DNA of 64,000 nucleotides. Source: CAVVSD01 sp963757125 (GTDB taxonomy: Bacteria > Actinomycetota > Thermoleophilia > Solirubrobacterales > Solirubrobacteraceae). The notes under the pieces are model-generated. The model did not search any database, was not told where the DNA came from, and saw only the letters and a program-made list of their open reading frames with translations. Made by a program: the position numbers and the translations under genes. The stretch is from the NCBI GenBank assembly GCA_963757125.1, contig CAVWQP010000003.1, positions 221,511 to 285,510 of the forward strand, read 5' to 3'. The first letter of the stretch is position 1; each line of letters begins with the position of its first letter. Shown one piece after another: positions 1 to 7,884 of the stretch.

Positions 1-740
1 TGCTCGAGGATGAGCGCGGTGACCTGCTCGGGCAGCTCGACGTTGGGGATGTGGGCGGCGTCGACCGCCGCCAGCCGCGCACCCGGGATGCCGGCGGCGA
101 TCCTGACCTGGTGCTCGGGCGGGATCGCAGGGTCGCGCAGCCCGGAGATGACGAGCGTCGGTGCGGTGATGCCCGGCAGGCCGCCGAGCATGTCCATGGC
201 GTCGATCGCCTCGCAGGACGCGGCGTAGCCCTCGTCCGGGGTGTCGAGCACCCAGGACTTCATGCGGGCGGCGCGCGCCGGGTCCGCGTCGCGGCCCTCC
301 GGCGTGAGCCAGCGCTCGAGCACCGCGTCGGCCACCGCCGCCGTGCCGTCCTTGCGGACGAGGGCCGCGCGTGCGCCGAAGCCCGCGCCGGGAAGCGCGG
401 CTGCCGTGGCCGTCGGGATGATCCGCCCGACGCGCTCCGGGTGGTTGATCGCCATCCACATGGCGACCATCCCGCCGAGCGACACGCCGACGACGTGGGC
501 GCGCTCGATGCCGAGGCGGTCGAGCAGCGCGACGACGTCGCCGCCGATCTCGTCGATCGTGTACGGCCCCTGCGGGACCGGCGAAGCGCCGTGCCCGCGC
601 GGGTCGACGCGGATGACGCGGAAGTGCTCCGCGAGCGCCGCGACCTGGGGCTCCCAGAGCTCGAGCGTGGAGCCGAGCGAGGGGAACAGGACGACCGCCG
701 GCGCGTCGGCCGGGCCGTCGATGACGTGGTGCAGGTCCAC
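1..740 (-). CDS. pcaD: 3-oxoadipate enol-lactonase (3' end outside window)
   Basis: Alpha/beta hydrolase that hydrolyses beta-ketoadipate enol-lactone to beta-ketoadipate in the protocatechuate pathway. Reading down from a GTG at 740, the protein opens with an HVIDG and VVLFPSLGSTLELW stretch (oxyanion-hole region), then DPRGHG, then the nucleophile elbow GVSLGG, which is typical of PcaD. The stop lies beyond position 1, so the catalytic His end is only partly visible (AAHIPNVELPEQ is seen). The start is 6 bases past the pcaB stop, so it is probably translationally coupled. The last gene visible of the leftward pcaHGBD operon. Confidence 0.9.
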   Translation of the reverse strand, partial: MDLHHVIDGPADAPAVVLFPSLGSTLELWEPQVAALAEHFRVIRVDPRGHGASPVPQGPYTIDEIGGDVVALLDRLGIERAHVVGVSLGGMVAMWMAINHPERVGRIIPTATAAALPGAGFGARAALVRKDGTAAVADAVLERWLTPEGRDADPARAARMKSWVLDTPDEGYAASCEAIDAMDMLGGLPGITAPTLVISGLRDPAIPPEHQVRIAAGIPGARLAAVDAAHIPNVELPEQVTALILE

Positions 741-746
741 CTGTTG

Positions 747-2078
747 TCAAGGGCTGGCCTCCCGTGCGTCGTGGGCCGCGAGGGCCCGGTCGATGAAGAC
801 GTCCGTCGAGCCGAGATAGCCCGCGGGGTCGAGCAGCTCCGCGAGCCGCTCCTCGGAGATCCGGTCGCGGATCTCCGGCTGCTCGGCCAGCGCCTCGGCG
901 AACGGGCCGTCGGCGGCAGCGGCGCGCTGGACGGCCTCGTGCGCCTGCAGCCGTCCGAGCTCCGGCGCGAGCTCGGTGCTCACGCGCTCGGCGAGCAGCA
1001 GGCCGCCCGTGATGTCGAGGTTGGCGCGCATCGCGCCGGCGTCGACCTCCAGCTCCTCCAGGCACGTGCGCAGCCACGCGGCGGCGGAGCCGGTGGAGCG
1101 CAGCAGCTCCGTGAACGGGCGCCACTCCGCGTGCCAGCTCCCGGCGGCGCGCTCGTGCTCGTGCGCCATCGCCCCGAGGAGCGTCGCGACGAGCCCGGGC
1201 GCCTGCGCGGCGCACGCCGCGGCGCTCACCGCCGCGACCGGGTTGCGCTTGTGGGGCATCGTCGAGGAGCCGCCCGCGGCGCCCTCGGCGACCTCCGCCA
1301 CCTCGGTCTGGGCCATGAGCGCGACGTCGCGCGCGGCCTTCGCCACGACCCCGCACGCCGTGCCCAGCGCGCCCGCGAGCTCGGCGGGACGCGTGCGGAT
1401 CGTGTGCCACGGGAGCACCGGCTGGGCGAGCCCGAGGTCGCGGGCCATGGCGTCCATGACGTCGGCGCCGCGATCGCCGAGCGAGGCGAGGGTGCCCGCG
1501 GCGCCGCCGAGCTGCACGGCGAGGCGCTCGCCGCGGATCGTCCGCAGGCGGGCGATCGCGTCGTCGAGCCCCGTGAGCCAGCCCGCCGCCTTCAGCCCGA
1601 GCGTGACCGGGACCGCCTGCTGGAGCAGCGTCCGGCCGGCGAGGAGCGTTCCGCGGTGCTCCGCCGCCAGTCGCGCGGACGCGGCCGCGGCGGCGGCGAG
1701 GTCGTCCAGCAGCGGCGCCAGGGCGCGGTGGGCGACGAGCATCGCCGCGGTGTCCACGATGTCCTGGCTCGTGGCCCCGCTGTGCACGTGGCCGGCCGCC
1801 GCGCCCTCGACACGCTCCGTGAGCGCCTTCACGAGCGGTGCGGCCGGATTGCCGGTCGACGCCGCCTGCTCGCCGAGCTTCGCGGCGTCGTAGTGCGCCG
1901 CGCCGCACGCGGAAGCGATGGTCTCCGCGTCCGCCGCCGAGATGAGCCCCGCCTCGGCCGAGGCGCGGGCGAGCGCCGCCTCCGCGTCGAGCATCGCCTG
2001 CAGCCACGCGGCGTCGCCGACGGCCTCCCGCACGCGTCCGCGTGCGAGGACGCCGTCGAACAACCCCGCCTCAGCCAT
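747..2078 (-). CDS. pcaB: 3-carboxy-cis,cis-muconate cycloisomerase
   Basis: Fumarase/aspartase-superfamily enzyme that lactonises 3-carboxy-cis,cis-muconate. The superfamily signature GSSTMPHKRNP is present and complete, and length (443 aa) is normal for PcaB. I choose the ATG at 2078 (MAEAGLFDGVL) because it matches the usual family N-terminus. The upstream in-frame TTG at 2102 lies inside an inverted-repeat element and adds eight non-family residues. It sits between pcaG and pcaD in the same leftward operon, although a 167-bp palindromic element separates it from pcaG. Confidence 0.93.
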   Translation of the reverse strand: MAEAGLFDGVLARGRVREAVGDAAWLQAMLDAEAALARASAEAGLISAADAETIASACGAAHYDAAKLGEQAASTGNPAAPLVKALTERVEGAAAGHVHSGATSQDIVDTAAMLVAHRALAPLLDDLAAAAAASARLAAEHRGTLLAGRTLLQQAVPVTLGLKAAGWLTGLDDAIARLRTIRGERLAVQLGGAAGTLASLGDRGADVMDAMARDLGLAQPVLPWHTIRTRPAELAGALGTACGVVAKAARDVALMAQTEVAEVAEGAAGGSSTMPHKRNPVAAVSAAACAAQAPGLVATLLGAMAHEHERAAGSWHAEWRPFTELLRSTGSAAAWLRTCLEELEVDAGAMRANLDITGGLLLAERVSTELAPELGRLQAHEAVQRAAAADGPFAEALAEQPEIRDRISEERLAELLDPAGYLGSTDVFIDRALAAHDAREASP

Positions 2079-2083
2079 CGGCA

Positions 2084-2249
2084 CTAGTGGCCCGTCTCGC
2101 AACGGTTCACCCGAGACCCCGGGCGCCGATCACCGCCTGGCGGCGTCCTCGGACCTCGATGTGGCGGAGCCACACCTTCGGTCCTGCGTCCTGGCCAGCC
2201 GGCGCCGGCATCCCGGGTTTTCGAGTCCCGTCACGAGACGGACCACTAG
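2084..2249. repeat. Palindrome-ended intergenic element A (pcaG-pcaB gap)
   Basis: The gap between pcaG and pcaB is bounded by a near-perfect inverted repeat. CTAGTGGCCCGTCTCG at 2084-2099 pairs with CGAGACGGACCACTAG at 2234-2249 (15 of 16 bases). The interior holds a GCCGGCGCCGGCATCC segment. The right end supplies the TAG stop of pcaG. No open frame of note lies inside. Element B at 38052-38142 has a related organisation. Whether this is a mobile MITE/REP-like unit or only an mRNA stem-loop tuning operon expression cannot be told from one window. Confidence 0.55.
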
Positions 2250-2803
2250 ACGGCGAAGAAGACCGTCTCACCCGGGCCCTGGATGCGCAGGTCGATGTGG
2301 TAGCCGCCCTCGCCCTCGGGCTGGGCGAGCAGCGTCGCCCGCCGGTCGGCGGGCACGGCCGCCAGCACCGGGTCGGTCGCGTTCGCGGCCTCCTCGTCGG
2401 CGAAGTAGATCCGCGTCGTGACGCGGTCGAGCAGGCCGCGCGACATCAACGTCACCACGAGGTGGGGCGCCTGCGCGCGGCCGTCGGTGTAGGGGACGCT
2501 GCCCGGCTTGACCGTGCGCACGCCCCAGCGGCCCTCCGCGTCGGCTGCCGAGCGGCCGAAGCCGCGGAACCCGGCGACGCGGCCGCGCGGGTCGATCGGG
2601 TGGTCGAAGCGCCCGGACGGATCCGCCTGCCAGGTCTCGATGAGGGCGTCGGGCACGGGCTCGCCCGCGCCGTCGTAGACGGTGCCGCGGATCCAGAAGG
2701 CGCCGGGCGTGTCGTTCGGCACGACGTCGGGGCCGTCGGACCAGGGCAGCCCGATCGCGAAGAACGGGCCGACCGTCTGGGACGGGGTCTGGATGAGCTC
2801 CAT
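2246..2803 (-). CDS. pcaG: Protocatechuate 3,4-dioxygenase alpha subunit
   Basis: Non-catalytic alpha subunit of the intradiol ring-cleavage dioxygenase (185 aa, usual for PcaG). It begins TPSQTVGPFFAIGLPW, the family N-terminus, and has the GTVYDGAGEPVPDALIETWQ and FRGFGRSAADAEGRW stretches of the intradiol beta-sandwich. The ATG at 2803 overlaps the last base of the pcaH stop, giving tight coupling that suits a 1:1 complex. The Fe(III)-binding Tyr/His set is expected in the beta subunit rather than here. Confidence 0.95.
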   Translation of the reverse strand: MELIQTPSQTVGPFFAIGLPWSDGPDVVPNDTPGAFWIRGTVYDGAGEPVPDALIETWQADPSGRFDHPIDPRGRVAGFRGFGRSAADAEGRWGVRTVKPGSVPYTDGRAQAPHLVVTLMSRGLLDRVTTRIYFADEEAANATDPVLAAVPADRRATLLAQPEGEGGYHIDLRIQGPGETVFFAV

Positions 2804-3525
2804 CAGTCGACGTCCGGGGGCGTCTCGTCGGGGCCGCGCAGCACGATGTCCCAGTGGTAGGCGAGGGCCCAGTCGGGGACCGTCGTGTCCAGGTCGAAGC
2901 TCGCGATCATCCGCTCGCGGGCCTTCGGATCGCGCACGGAGTTGAAGATCGGATCGAACGGGAACAGCGGGTCACCCGGGAAGTACATCTGCGTCACCAG
3001 GCGCTGGGTGAACGACGTCCCGAACAGCGAGAAGTGGATGTGCGCGGGACGCCAGGCGTTGGGGTGGTTGCCCCACGGATAGGCGCCCGGCTGGATGGTG
3101 ATGAACTTGTAGTTGCCCTCGGAGTCCGTGACCGTCCGGCCGAGGCCGGTGAAGTACGGGTCCAGCGGCGAGGGGTGCTGATCGCCGTCGTGGCGGTAGC
3201 GGCCGCCGGCGTTCGCCTGCCAGATCTCGATGAGCGTGTCGGGGACGGGTCGGCCCCCGGACTCGAGGACCTTGCCGTAGACGACGATCCGCTGGCCCTG
3301 AGGCTCCTCGGCGTGCTGCCGGGTGAGGTCGTGGTCCAGCTCGCCGATCCGGCCGGGGCCGAGCAACGGGCCCGTCAGCTCGCTCAGCGTCTGGGGGACC
3401 GCGATCAGCGGCTCCTTCGGGTGGCGGAGCGACGTCGAGCGGTACTCAGGTGAGTCCAGCGGGGGATGGACGTCCTCCGGGCGCGGGTAGCGCGGGAGGA
3501 CCAGGCGTTCCAGCGCGTCGGTCAT
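2803..3525 (-). CDS. pcaH: Protocatechuate 3,4-dioxygenase beta subunit
   Basis: Catalytic beta subunit that binds non-heme Fe(III) and cleaves protocatechuate to 3-carboxy-cis,cis-muconate. 240 aa. Family landmarks: GPLLGPGRIGELDHDLT, GRPVPDTLIEIWQANAGGRYRH (first iron Tyr region), PGAYPWGNHPNAWRPAHIHFS (iron Tyr and His ligands) and TQMYFPGDPL. First gene of the leftward operon; GGAGAAG lies about 10 bases before its ATG. The 89-bp gap to the divergent rubredoxin gene must hold its promoter; I see no regulator gene nearby. Confidence 0.96.
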   Translation of the reverse strand: MTDALERLVLPRYPRPEDVHPPLDSPEYRSTSLRHPKEPLIAVPQTLSELTGPLLGPGRIGELDHDLTRQHAEEPQGQRIVVYGKVLESGGRPVPDTLIEIWQANAGGRYRHDGDQHPSPLDPYFTGLGRTVTDSEGNYKFITIQPGAYPWGNHPNAWRPAHIHFSLFGTSFTQRLVTQMYFPGDPLFPFDPIFNSVRDPKARERMIASFDLDTTVPDWALAYHWDIVLRGPDETPPDVD

Positions 3526-3614
3526 GCGGGTGGTCTTCTCCTTCCGGCCCGGTCTCCATCCGTGCCGTTCGCACCGTGACCGTATCGCGCCTGCCGCGAC
3601 GGTACGCTGCGGCC

Positions 3615-3797
3615 ATGAGCACGGAGACCGCGTCGCAGAAGTGGATCTGCGAGTCCTGTGGGCTGATCTATGACCCTGCCGAGGGGGATCCGGACGGCGA
3701 CATCGCGCCGGGCACCGCGTTCGAGGACATCCCGGACGACTGGTACTGCCCCGTCTGCGGAGCGCGGAAGCAGGACTTCATCCCGTACGAGGAGTAG
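3615..3797 (+). CDS. Rubredoxin
   Basis: A 60-aa one-iron electron-transfer protein. Both cysteine pairs are visible: CESCGLIYDPAEGDPDGDI near the N-terminus and WYCPVCGARKQDF near the C-terminus. The family core GTAFEDIPDDWYCPVCG is intact. I choose the ATG at 3615 because nothing upstream in frame resembles rubredoxin. Its TAG stop overlaps the GTG start of the next gene by one base. Its redox partner is not evident; the adjacent genes are not alkane hydroxylases. Confidence 0.96.
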   Translation: MSTETASQKWICESCGLIYDPAEGDPDGDIAPGTAFEDIPDDWYCPVCGARKQDFIPYEE

Positions 3798-4135
3798 TGG
3801 CCCGCAAGGGCGCAAAGCGCCGTCGGAGCGCCGAGGACCTCCGCGGCGAGCGGCTGTCCTACGGCGAGCCCGTGACCGTCGGCGGCCGCACGGTCATCAC
3901 GGTCACGCGTGTGCGCGCGTCGGGCGCCGGCAAGGCCCGCGCCGTCGACGCGACGCCCGTCGGCTACATCGAGGTGACCGCCGACGGGTCGGCCTACCAC
4001 CCCATCGAGGACCCGCGCCGCCGGCTGCGGGCCGCCGCGACCGCGGCGACGACGGTCGTCGGGCTGCTGGCCGGCGCACGAGCCATTCGCGCATCGCGCC
4101 GCCCGGTCCGGCTGCTGCCGCCCGGCCGCCGCTAG
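3797..4135 (+). CDS. GerW/YtfJ-like small protein
   Basis: 112 aa. The central part reads as a short GerW (sporulation protein YtfJ) domain: GEPVTVGGRTVITVTRVRAS, then PVGYIEVTADGSAYHPI, then a hydrophobic helix (AAATAATTVVGLLAGARAI). The family normally has a glycine-rich loop between the two halves; here it is reduced to SGAGKARAVDA. N- and C-termini are Arg/Lys-rich. GTG start overlapping the rubredoxin stop. The function in actinobacteria is not established, and the family call is moderate because the domain is short. Confidence 0.6.
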   Translation: MARKGAKRRRSAEDLRGERLSYGEPVTVGGRTVITVTRVRASGAGKARAVDATPVGYIEVTADGSAYHPIEDPRRRLRAAATAATTVVGLLAGARAIRASRRPVRLLPPGRR

Positions 4136-4144
4136 CGTGAAGCG

Positions 4145-5656
4145 GTGAGCAGACTCACCCCGCCGCTCGGCGTCGTCGTCTTCGTCGTCGGCTCCGCCAG
4201 CCTCGGCTCGGAGATCGCGGCCGCCCGTCTGCTCGCGCCGTACTTCGGCGACTCGACGATCATCTGGGCCAACACGATCGGGGTCGTGCTCGTCGCCCTG
4301 TCCGTCGGCTACTGGATCGGCGGGCGCATGGCCGACCGCGACGCGACGCCAGCCGGCCTGTACCGGCTCGTCCTCATCGCGGCGGTGCTGCTCGCGATCG
4401 TGCCGTTCCTCGCGCACCCGTTCCTCGGGCTCGCGGTCGACGCGCTGGACACCGTCGCCGCCGGCGCGTTCGTCGGCTCGCTCGTCGGGGTGCTCGTCCT
4501 CGTGGCGACGCCGGTGCTCGTGCTCGGGATGGTGTCGCCGTTCGCGATCCGCCTCGCGCTCGAGGAGATCGACGACGCCGGCAAGACGACGGGCCGCCTC
4601 TACGCGATCTCGACGCTCGGGTCGCTGGCGGGGACGTTCCTCAGCGCTCTCCTGCTCATCCCGCTCGTCGGGACGCGGCGGACGTTCCTGGCCTTCGCGC
4701 TCGCGCTCGCCATCGTCGGGATCCTGGGGATCGCGAGGGCGCGCTGGGCGGTCGTCCCCGCGGCTGTCGCGGGAGCGCTGCTGCTGCCGGTCGGGATCGT
4801 GAAGGCGGAGAGCGACGCGGGCCGCGTGATCGACGACGCCGACACCGAGTACCAGTACGCGCGGGTCATCCAGTCGCCCGGCGGCGAACGGCGACTCGAG
4901 CTCAACGAGGGCCAGGCGATCCACTCGCTCATCCGCCCCGGCTCCTATCTCACCGGGGGCTACTGGGACGACATGACCGTGCTGCCCGCCGCCGCGCGCG
5001 GGGGCGAGGCGCCGGGCAAGATCGCGATCCTGGGCAACGCCGGCGGGACCGTGGCACGCGCCGTCGGCCACTACTGGCCCGACACGCTCATCGACGGGGT
5101 GGAGATCGACCGCGAGGTCTCCGAGATGGGGCGCAAGTGGTTCGACATGCAGGCGCCCCGACTGCGGATCTTCACCGAGGACGCACGCCCCTTCCTGCGC
5201 CGGACCGACGAGCGCTACGACGCGATCCTCGTCGACGCCTACCGCCAGCCGTACATCCCGTTCTACCTGTCGACGCGCGAGTTCTTCAAGCTCGCCCGCG
5301 ACCGGCTCAACCCGGGTGGCCGCGTGATCATCAACGTCGGGCACCCCGAGCGCTCCGACGCGCTGGAGAAGGTGCTCACCGCGACGATGCGCGACGCGTT
5401 CCCCAGCGTCGTGCGGGTGCCCGCGGAGTCGACGAACACGATCCTCGTCGCCGGCGACCGCAGCCTCACACCGGCGTCGCTGGGCCCCGCGGTCAGGCGG
5501 CTGCCCGCCGATCTGCAGCTCCGCGCCCGGACGGACGCGGACATCGCGACGCCCGGCCTGCGCGGCGGTCGCGTCTACACCGACGACAAGGCGCCGGTGG
5601 AGTGGCTGGTCGACACCTCGCTCGTGCAGGTGGCGGCCGACGGGGGCGAGCGCTAG
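4145..5656 (+). CDS. Membrane-anchored spermidine-synthase-like protein
   Basis: 503 aa with two parts. Residues 1 to about 225 form roughly seven hydrophobic helices (VVVFVVGSASLGSEIAAARL at the start is typical of this fused family). Residues about 230-500 form a Rossmann-type spermidine-synthase-like domain with IAILGNAGGTVARAV, VEIDREVSEMGRKWF, TEDARPFLRR and ILVDAYRQPYIPFYLSTREF. Such fusions are widespread in bacteria and their substrate is unproven; calling it a polyamine synthase would go too far. GTG start 9 bases after the upstream stop; it ends 3 bases before the convergent CFA synthase gene. Confidence 0.85.
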   Translation: MSRLTPPLGVVVFVVGSASLGSEIAAARLLAPYFGDSTIIWANTIGVVLVALSVGYWIGGRMADRDATPAGLYRLVLIAAVLLAIVPFLAHPFLGLAVDALDTVAAGAFVGSLVGVLVLVATPVLVLGMVSPFAIRLALEEIDDAGKTTGRLYAISTLGSLAGTFLSALLLIPLVGTRRTFLAFALALAIVGILGIARARWAVVPAAVAGALLLPVGIVKAESDAGRVIDDADTEYQYARVIQSPGGERRLELNEGQAIHSLIRPGSYLTGGYWDDMTVLPAAARGGEAPGKIAILGNAGGTVARAVGHYWPDTLIDGVEIDREVSEMGRKWFDMQAPRLRIFTEDARPFLRRTDERYDAILVDAYRQPYIPFYLSTREFFKLARDRLNPGGRVIINVGHPERSDALEKVLTATMRDAFPSVVRVPAESTNTILVAGDRSLTPASLGPAVRRLPADLQLRARTDADIATPGLRGGRVYTDDKAPVEWLVDTSLVQVAADGGER

Positions 5657-5659
5657 CGG

Positions 5660-6865
5660 CTACTCGGGCTTGTGCGCGCGGACCTGGAACGTCGACAGGA
5701 ACCGCGTCGCGAACCCGTTGCGCGCCGCGCGCAGGTACAGCCGCCACACGCGCACGCGCTCCTCGCCCGCGAGCTCGATCGCGCGCGGCAGGTCGGACTC
5801 GAGGTTGTCCACCCACGCCTGGAGCGTCCGCTCGTACTGGCCGTGCAGCCCCTCGACGTTGTCGATGACGTAGCGCGCCTTCTCCATCGCGAGGATCACA
5901 CGCGACAGGTGCAGCGGCGCGCCGTCGGGGAACACGTAGCGCTCCGAGAACGGGCCGGCCTCGGGATCGCCGTGGCGCACGCGGGCGATGCCGTGGTTGA
6001 GCAGCCTGCCGCCGGGCTTGAGGATCGCGTAGAGGTTCGCCAGGTAGGCGTCGATGTTGCGGCTGCCGACGTGCTCGACCATGCCGATGCTCGACACCGC
6101 GTCGAACTCCTCGGCCGGCAGGTCGCGGTAGTCGCGCACCTGGAACTCGATCCTGTCGGAGAGCCCGGCCTCCGCCGTGCGCTGCCGCGCGAGCTCCGCC
6201 TGCGGCGGTGAGAGCGTGATGCCGAGGACCCGCGCGCCGTACTCGCGGGCGGCGTGCCGGGCGAACGAGCCCCACCCCGAGCCGACGTCGAGGACGTAGT
6301 CGCCCGGCTTGAGGGCGAGCTTGCGGCAGACCATGTCGAGCTTCTCGAACTGGGCCTCCTCGAGCGTCGTCGCGCCCCGGTCCCAGACCGCGCAGGAGTA
6401 CGTCATCGACTCGTCCAGGAAGTGCGCGAAGAACTCGTTGGAGACGTCGTAGTGGTGGCGGACCGCGCGCTGGTCGCGCACGATGCTGTGCCGGCGACCG
6501 GCCGGCCGCAGCTCGGCGGCCGGGACGGGCGGGGGCTTCTGCAGCCCCGACGCCCGCGCGGCGGCGAGCGCGAGCTGCGCCTGGGCCTTGCGGTCGATCG
6601 CCGGCGGCTTCCAGGTCCCGACGACGTCGAGCGTCGAGTCCATCTCGTCGGGGACGATGTCGCCGGCCACGTAGGCCCGGCCGAGGCCGAGCTGACCGGG
6701 CGCGCTCAGCGCGTACGCGAACGCACGCGGGGAGCGGATGTCGAACGTCGGGCCGCCCCCGGTCGTCGACGGGATGCTCGTCCCGTCCCAGAACCGGATG
6801 CTGAACGGGCGCTCGGGGAAGTGCGCCAGGAAGGCCTGGCGGAACGGCGCGGTGGTCGCGAACAT
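5660..6865 (-). CDS. Cyclopropane-fatty-acyl-phospholipid synthase family methyltransferase
   Basis: S-adenosylmethionine enzyme that adds a methylene (or methyl) group to unsaturated acyl chains of membrane lipids. Motifs: MTYSCAVWDRG, the SAM loop DYVLDVGSGWGSFARHA, GITLSPPQAELARQR and SIGMVEHVG. 401 aa from the ATG at 6865, which follows the desaturase stop by four bases. An in-frame start 16 codons upstream would overlap the desaturase and looks unlikely. The pairing with a desaturase is logical: one makes the double bond, the other modifies it. Confidence 0.92.
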   Translation of the reverse strand: MFATTAPFRQAFLAHFPERPFSIRFWDGTSIPSTTGGGPTFDIRSPRAFAYALSAPGQLGLGRAYVAGDIVPDEMDSTLDVVGTWKPPAIDRKAQAQLALAAARASGLQKPPPVPAAELRPAGRRHSIVRDQRAVRHHYDVSNEFFAHFLDESMTYSCAVWDRGATTLEEAQFEKLDMVCRKLALKPGDYVLDVGSGWGSFARHAAREYGARVLGITLSPPQAELARQRTAEAGLSDRIEFQVRDYRDLPAEEFDAVSSIGMVEHVGSRNIDAYLANLYAILKPGGRLLNHGIARVRHGDPEAGPFSERYVFPDGAPLHLSRVILAMEKARYVIDNVEGLHGQYERTLQAWVDNLESDLPRAIELAGEERVRVWRLYLRAARNGFATRFLSTFQVRAHKPE

Positions 6866-6869
6866 CGGG

Positions 6870-7835
6870 TCAGATCGCAGCGCGGTGCGCCTGCTGGCGC
6901 TCCGGCGAGACACGAACGACGTCCCAGACCAGCCCGACCTTCTCCATGCCGCGGATGAGCAAGGCGGAGGGGTCGACCTGCCAGCCCTTCATGCCGTGCT
7001 CCGCTGACGTGGGGAACGCGTGGTGGTTGTTGTGCCACGACTCGCCCAGCGTCGGTATCGACAACCAGAACACGTTGCGCGACTCGTCCTCGGTGTCGTA
7101 CGCACGACGGCCGAAGAAGTGGCAGAGCGAGTTGATGCTGAAGGTCGAGTGGTGCACGAGCAGGACGCGGACGAGGCCGCCCCAGAGCATGCCGCTCAGG
7201 CCGGTCATGAGCGATCCGCCGATGAGCCAGCCCAGGAGGAACGGCAGGATGAAGCCGGAGATCGCCCAGACGACGAAGGTCCTGTCGACGAAGCGGACGA
7301 CCGGGTCCTTGAGCAGGTCGGGCGCGTAGCGCGTCTTCAGCCCGCGCTGGGTGTGCTCGAACAGCCACCCGACGTGCGCGTGGGACAGGCCCGCGAGCGC
7401 GCCCTTCAGGCCGTGGCCGAAGTCGACGTGGGGGCTGTGCGGATCGCCCTCGACGTCGGAGAAGACGTGGTGCTTGCGGTGGTCGGCGACCCACGAGATG
7501 ACCGGGCCCTCGATGGCCATCGAGCCGAGGACCGCCAGGATCGCGCGGACCGCGTTGCTCGTCTTGAACGCGCGGTGCGTGAAGAGGCGGTGGAAGCCGA
7601 CCGTGATGCCGAAGCCGGTCAGCAGGTAGCAGATGAACAGCACGATCAGATCGCTGACGTGCAGCCACGAGTTCCAGAGCTGCCAGCCGACCAGGCCGAG
7701 GCCCAGGATCGGGACGATCGTCACTGTCCCCGTGATGATGCGATCACGGGTCTCGTTCGCGACGGGCTGGACGTCGTCGCGCGGGCGGCCGCCATCGGCC
7801 CCGCCCTCGGTGGGTGCCTGTACCTCTACGGTCAT
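6870..7835 (-). CDS. Acyl-CoA/acyl-lipid desaturase (membrane di-iron)
   Basis: Membrane fatty-acid desaturase, probably delta-9 type. The three histidine boxes are visible and in order: HRLFTH, HRKHH and HNNHH (ESWHNNHHAFPTSAEHG). Four hydrophobic spans frame them. 321 aa from the ATG at 7835; the TTG at 7841 only adds two residues. Leftward, immediately upstream of the cyclopropane synthase gene with a 4-base gap, so very likely one transcript. Confidence 0.94.
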   Translation of the reverse strand: MTVEVQAPTEGGADGGRPRDDVQPVANETRDRIITGTVTIVPILGLGLVGWQLWNSWLHVSDLIVLFICYLLTGFGITVGFHRLFTHRAFKTSNAVRAILAVLGSMAIEGPVISWVADHRKHHVFSDVEGDPHSPHVDFGHGLKGALAGLSHAHVGWLFEHTQRGLKTRYAPDLLKDPVVRFVDRTFVVWAISGFILPFLLGWLIGGSLMTGLSGMLWGGLVRVLLVHHSTFSINSLCHFFGRRAYDTEDESRNVFWLSIPTLGESWHNNHHAFPTSAEHGMKGWQVDPSALLIRGMEKVGLVWDVVRVSPERQQAHRAAI

Positions 7836-7884
7836 CGACAAGTGAGCCTAACGGTTCGTACCCCGCCCCGGCGGACCGCAAGCA

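Noticed and set aside
2079..2102. TTG start at 2102 for pcaB
   Set aside because: It lies inside the inverted-repeat end of element A and adds non-family residues; ATG 2078 gives the usual PcaB N-terminus.
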